Of a stretch of DNA of 56,845 nt, positions 55,501-56,845 are shown in pieces. Source of the stretch: Sphingobacteriales bacterium. Its GTDB lineage: Bacteria > Bacteroidota > Bacteroidia > Chitinophagales > Chitinophagaceae. How positions within the stretch are numbered: position 1 is the stretch's first letter; each line of letters starts with the position of its first letter. A program made the position numbers and the translations under genes. The DNA is taken from assembly GCA_027484425.1 (NCBI GenBank), contig JAIXSZ010000079.1:1-56845 (forward strand), written 5' to 3'. Below the pieces are notes generated by a model. It was not told the DNA's origin. It made no database searches and saw nothing but the letters and a program-made list of their open reading frames with translations.

Positions 55501-56845
55501 TCAGTTTCTGGTACAGAACAAATGGCGTTGCGTGGCAAACTATAAGAACTCAATTCAGTACAGTCGGCACACCTCCAGCAGTGGGTGCTACATCTATGGG
55601 TGGAGTACCTGGAACGATTGGACCTGGTCTTACTGGGGTTAACAGTACTACATACTTACAATATATTCAGACATTTACTGTACCTACAACAGGTGTATAT
55701 TTCGTTGGAATTAATGCAGAAAGTGGCGGAGCTGCTGGTTTGCTGGCTATTGACGACATAGAAGTATGTGCTGTGCCCACAGTTACTGCTACAAATGCTA
55801 CCGCGCCTTATTGTGTTCCTGATACTGTATTCTTATTATCCACTGGTACCACTAGTGCCACTGATTATAGCTGGACAGGGCCTTCAAGTTACACCTCAAC
55901 ACTTGCAAACCCTACTGGTATTGGCGGATTAGGGGCCGGCACTTACACCTATTCTCTAACAGCTGTAAATGATCCTATTGCTGCAGGGTATGGCGGATAT
56001 TGTACCGCGAGTGGAACTACAACATTCACAGTTAGCAATCCTCCCACCCCAATATTAGGAACACCGTCTGTATGTGTGGGACAAACAACTGCGTTAAGTA
56101 ATGCCACTGCTGGCGGAACTTGGAGTAGTAGCAGCCCGCCCATTGCTAGTGTTAGCTCATCAGGAGTTGTGACCGGAATGAGTGCAGGCACTACAACCAT
56201 CACCTACAACATTGGTGGATGTTTCACCACTACTATTGTCACTGTAACAAGTTTTCCTTCTCCCATAACAGGCACACTTATTGCTTGTTTAGGAGCTACA
56301 ACCACGCTCAACAGTACACCTGCAGGAGGCACATGGAGTAGCAGCAATACCGCAATAGCTTCAATTGGTTCTTCTACTGGTATCGTTACTGGCAATGCTT
56401 TAGGCACTGCTACTATTACTTACTCCTTCGGTGGTGCTTGTTATGCTACGGCTATTGTTACAGTCAATCCCTTCCCTGCACCTATCACAGGTTCACCATC
56501 ATTATGTATCGGTGCCACTACATTGCTGAGCAGTGCCACCCCTGGTGGTTTCTGGACCAGCGTACCTACTACAGTAGCATCGGTAGGTATCACCAGCGGT
56601 GTGGTATCGGGTATTACCTTGGGTACAGCCACCATCTCTTATTCAGTCAATAGCTGCCGTGTTACTACAACTGTAAGTGTCATATCAGCAGCAGGTCCTA
56701 TTGTAGGACCTACAACGGTATGTCCGGGCTCTACCATTACACTCACCAACAGTACAGGTGGTGGTTCATGGAGTAGCAGTGCACCAGGTGTAGCCACTAT
56801 AGGTTCGTCTACAGGAGTTGTTACAGGAGTAACCCCAGGTACCGC
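52566..56845 (+). CDS. Giant surface protein with Big_2-like, Fn3-like and adhesin-like domains (3' end outside window)
   Basis: At least 1,426 codons run to the window end. A signal peptide (MKHKIIRRTYNKVFLFSSISVLLLLSVSIKAQ) is followed by an N-terminal region (about 30-370, with GIDIEMVVLHNSLKTNFVINNALP, resembling a domain seen before SBBP repeats). Two Big_2-like modules are at about 54130-54570, an Fn3-like module at 54600-54930, another (TGTPVTGTVGNNFINLSWTP) at 54930-55210, and a Cleaved_Adhesin/MAM-like domain at about 55230-55780 ending LLAIDDIEVC. Four further Big_2-like modules (GGTWSSSxPxIASVSSSGVVTG) fill 56030-56845. It is probably an outer-surface adhesin, possibly T9SS-exported. 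No ending signal is seen. Confidence 0.87.
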   Translation, partial: MKHKIIRRTYNKVFLFSSISVLLLLSVSIKAQEQAIAIPVNNIDNQIELWDKSKTWDKAILGKELYDVNYAKSENSNVKNNPFNNFTSFSKIRKSSSYEINTYNAEYTDHPELGILFADAPCNDCYELIGKRTETQKYFVKEGTNASHFFIQSHQYPIHYKNSKGQWITVSKNLSKDHNRNLYKTIGRDVDIEINTEKGFSTLKSKKGNITYNQNLELIFIRPDGTEQTLGKANWTNFTAGDNGVIVKNAWLGIDIEMVVLHNSLKTNFVINNALPAYASGKLVFRDNYSSDDGLNLKIEKEKSTDGSITINNNNLEEIFVINKAIAYERNNSNTEIIPLTYNSHTNNQIDIEVPGSLLNNPSISYPLIIDPLVSGTLSSGFTYTTGAWYPAFASTTEYCTNTNNLLVPAAATLTDIRMIFNYYGPAGVLWNNSALTFRVNGGCTFGWLACGGTSSGIPGGTCGVATNSSFWAAGPAWGITPGCLPAFSCNSYTLPFQLLLTQRAGASAPCAQTVYATSTGFTVNVEGTTAITPVITPSGPTTLCMPSTLTLTGSGTGVWSSSAPGVATVSTAGVVTGISNGTTNINLTIGGCSSALALTVGTSPTITGVSSICFPGATTLTGAPAGGVWTSSAPAIATVAAGVVTGVSIGTTIINYNTGVCSANRPVDVNNPAAVAPTTQPTGISFTGVTPSGATVNFTPNGSTGYLVVASTFPTLYAAPTAFATYATGAAFGGGIVIQGSTSGSSPSYTTTLLNSNTRYYIYVFAFNNNCVGPQYNLTAPLTGNFNTCVTPTGTPVTGTVGNNFINLSWTPSPAGGGFVVPINYMVYAYADAALTILAPGYPVMAGVGTSYTATGLTPGTQYWFRIAPADACAIMSGIATAMTTCGAAGSIPYLQTFEVGTTFGETTPNCMGATVQNCVISGVQTNVTFLGTINTNHTPGGSKFYNFVRAGACSAGWANQWLLLPSLNMTAGTTYTLSFWYRTNGVAWQTIRTQFSTVGTPPAVGATSMGGVPGTIGPGLTGVNSTTYLQYIQTFTVPTTGVYFVGINAESGGAAGLLAIDDIEVCAVPTVTATNATAPYCVPDTVFLLSTGTTSATDYSWTGPSSYTSTLANPTGIGGLGAGTYTYSLTAVNDPIAAGYGGYCTASGTTTFTVSNPPTPILGTPSVCVGQTTALSNATAGGTWSSSSPPIASVSSSGVVTGMSAGTTTITYNIGGCFTTTIVTVTSFPSPITGTLIACLGATTTLNSTPAGGTWSSSNTAIASIGSSTGIVTGNALGTATITYSFGGACYATAIVTVNPFPAPITGSPSLCIGATTLLSSATPGGFWTSVPTTVASVGITSGVVSGITLGTATISYSVNSCRVTTTVSVISAAGPIVGPTTVCPGSTITLTNSTGGGSWSSSAPGVATIGSSTGVVTGVTPGT

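Noticed and set aside
53834-56635. Minus-strand frames opposite the right giant gene (Val/Pro/Thr-rich)
   Set aside because: They mirror the repetitive plus-strand gene and show no domain or start signal.

Overview
The window looks like chromosomal DNA from a member of the Bacteroidota, most likely Chitinophagia or a relative. The evidence is: TAnnTTTG-type -7 promoter boxes, a type IX secretion C-terminal signal on a BNR-repeat protein, SprB and SBBP repeats in a giant surface protein, many small secreted proteins and lipoproteins, a bacillithiol glycosyltransferase (BshA), and an AT-rich genome with weak Shine-Dalgarno sequences. I see no rRNA, tRNA, transposase, integrase, prophage or CRISPR array. 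This is inference from gene families; no phylogeny was run.

Layout. Both ends are occupied by incomplete giant surface proteins transcribed outward: 1-3916 on the minus strand (SprB, Big_2-like, SBBP and NHL repeats) and 52566-56845 on the plus strand (Big_2-like, Fn3-like and adhesin-like domains). A 1.2 kb gene-free stretch with three diverged direct repeats (about 4486-4945) follows the left giant. Next come an RlmK-like rRNA methyltransferase, a bifunctional nuclease with UVR motif, and topoisomerase IV subunit A (parC). From 9.6 to 14.5 kb lies a minus-strand run of secreted proteins and lipoproteins. From 14.7 to 17.7 kb there is a Crp/Fnr regulator, an SRPBCC protein and a DUF4139 protein. 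From 17.8 to 23.7 kb, on the minus strand, are a secreted protein, a haem pair (hemJ, hemH) and a sulfur module: Crp/Fnr regulator, TauE/SafE exporter and persulfide-dioxygenase/rhodanese fusion.

From 23.9 to 26.1 kb an SPFH-GYF protein is paired with a zinc-ribbon membrane protein. From 26.2 to 33.6 kb two M1-family metallopeptidases, each with a C-terminal region that looks like an Omp85-type outer-membrane barrel, flank two small secreted proteins. From 34 to 42.9 kb come ung, a GT-C/TPR membrane protein, bshA, the cell-elongation pair mrdA-rodA, an MBL hydrolase and a secreted protein. From 43.1 to 50.3 kb are a biotin carboxylase with a 12-G homopolymer, an MFS transporter and the run lysS, DUF1684, acyl-CoA-binding protein, argS. 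An ECF sigma/putative anti-sigma pair with a DUF6249-like membrane protein precedes the right giant.

How genes work together. The best-supported local circuit is the sulfur module. The regulator at 23021-23668 has a CRP-like recognition helix (S-R-E-x-x-x-R). Two GTGA-N6-TCAC inverted repeats sit in front of the exporter gene and the dioxygenase gene. This suggests local control of persulfide oxidation and sulfite export. Other functional pairs are hemJ/hemH (last steps of protoporphyrin and haem synthesis), mrdA/rodA (elongasome), ECF sigma/anti-sigma (with an ECF-type promoter just before the sigma gene) and SPFH/zinc-ribbon (similar to part of the Bacillus YdjGHI set).
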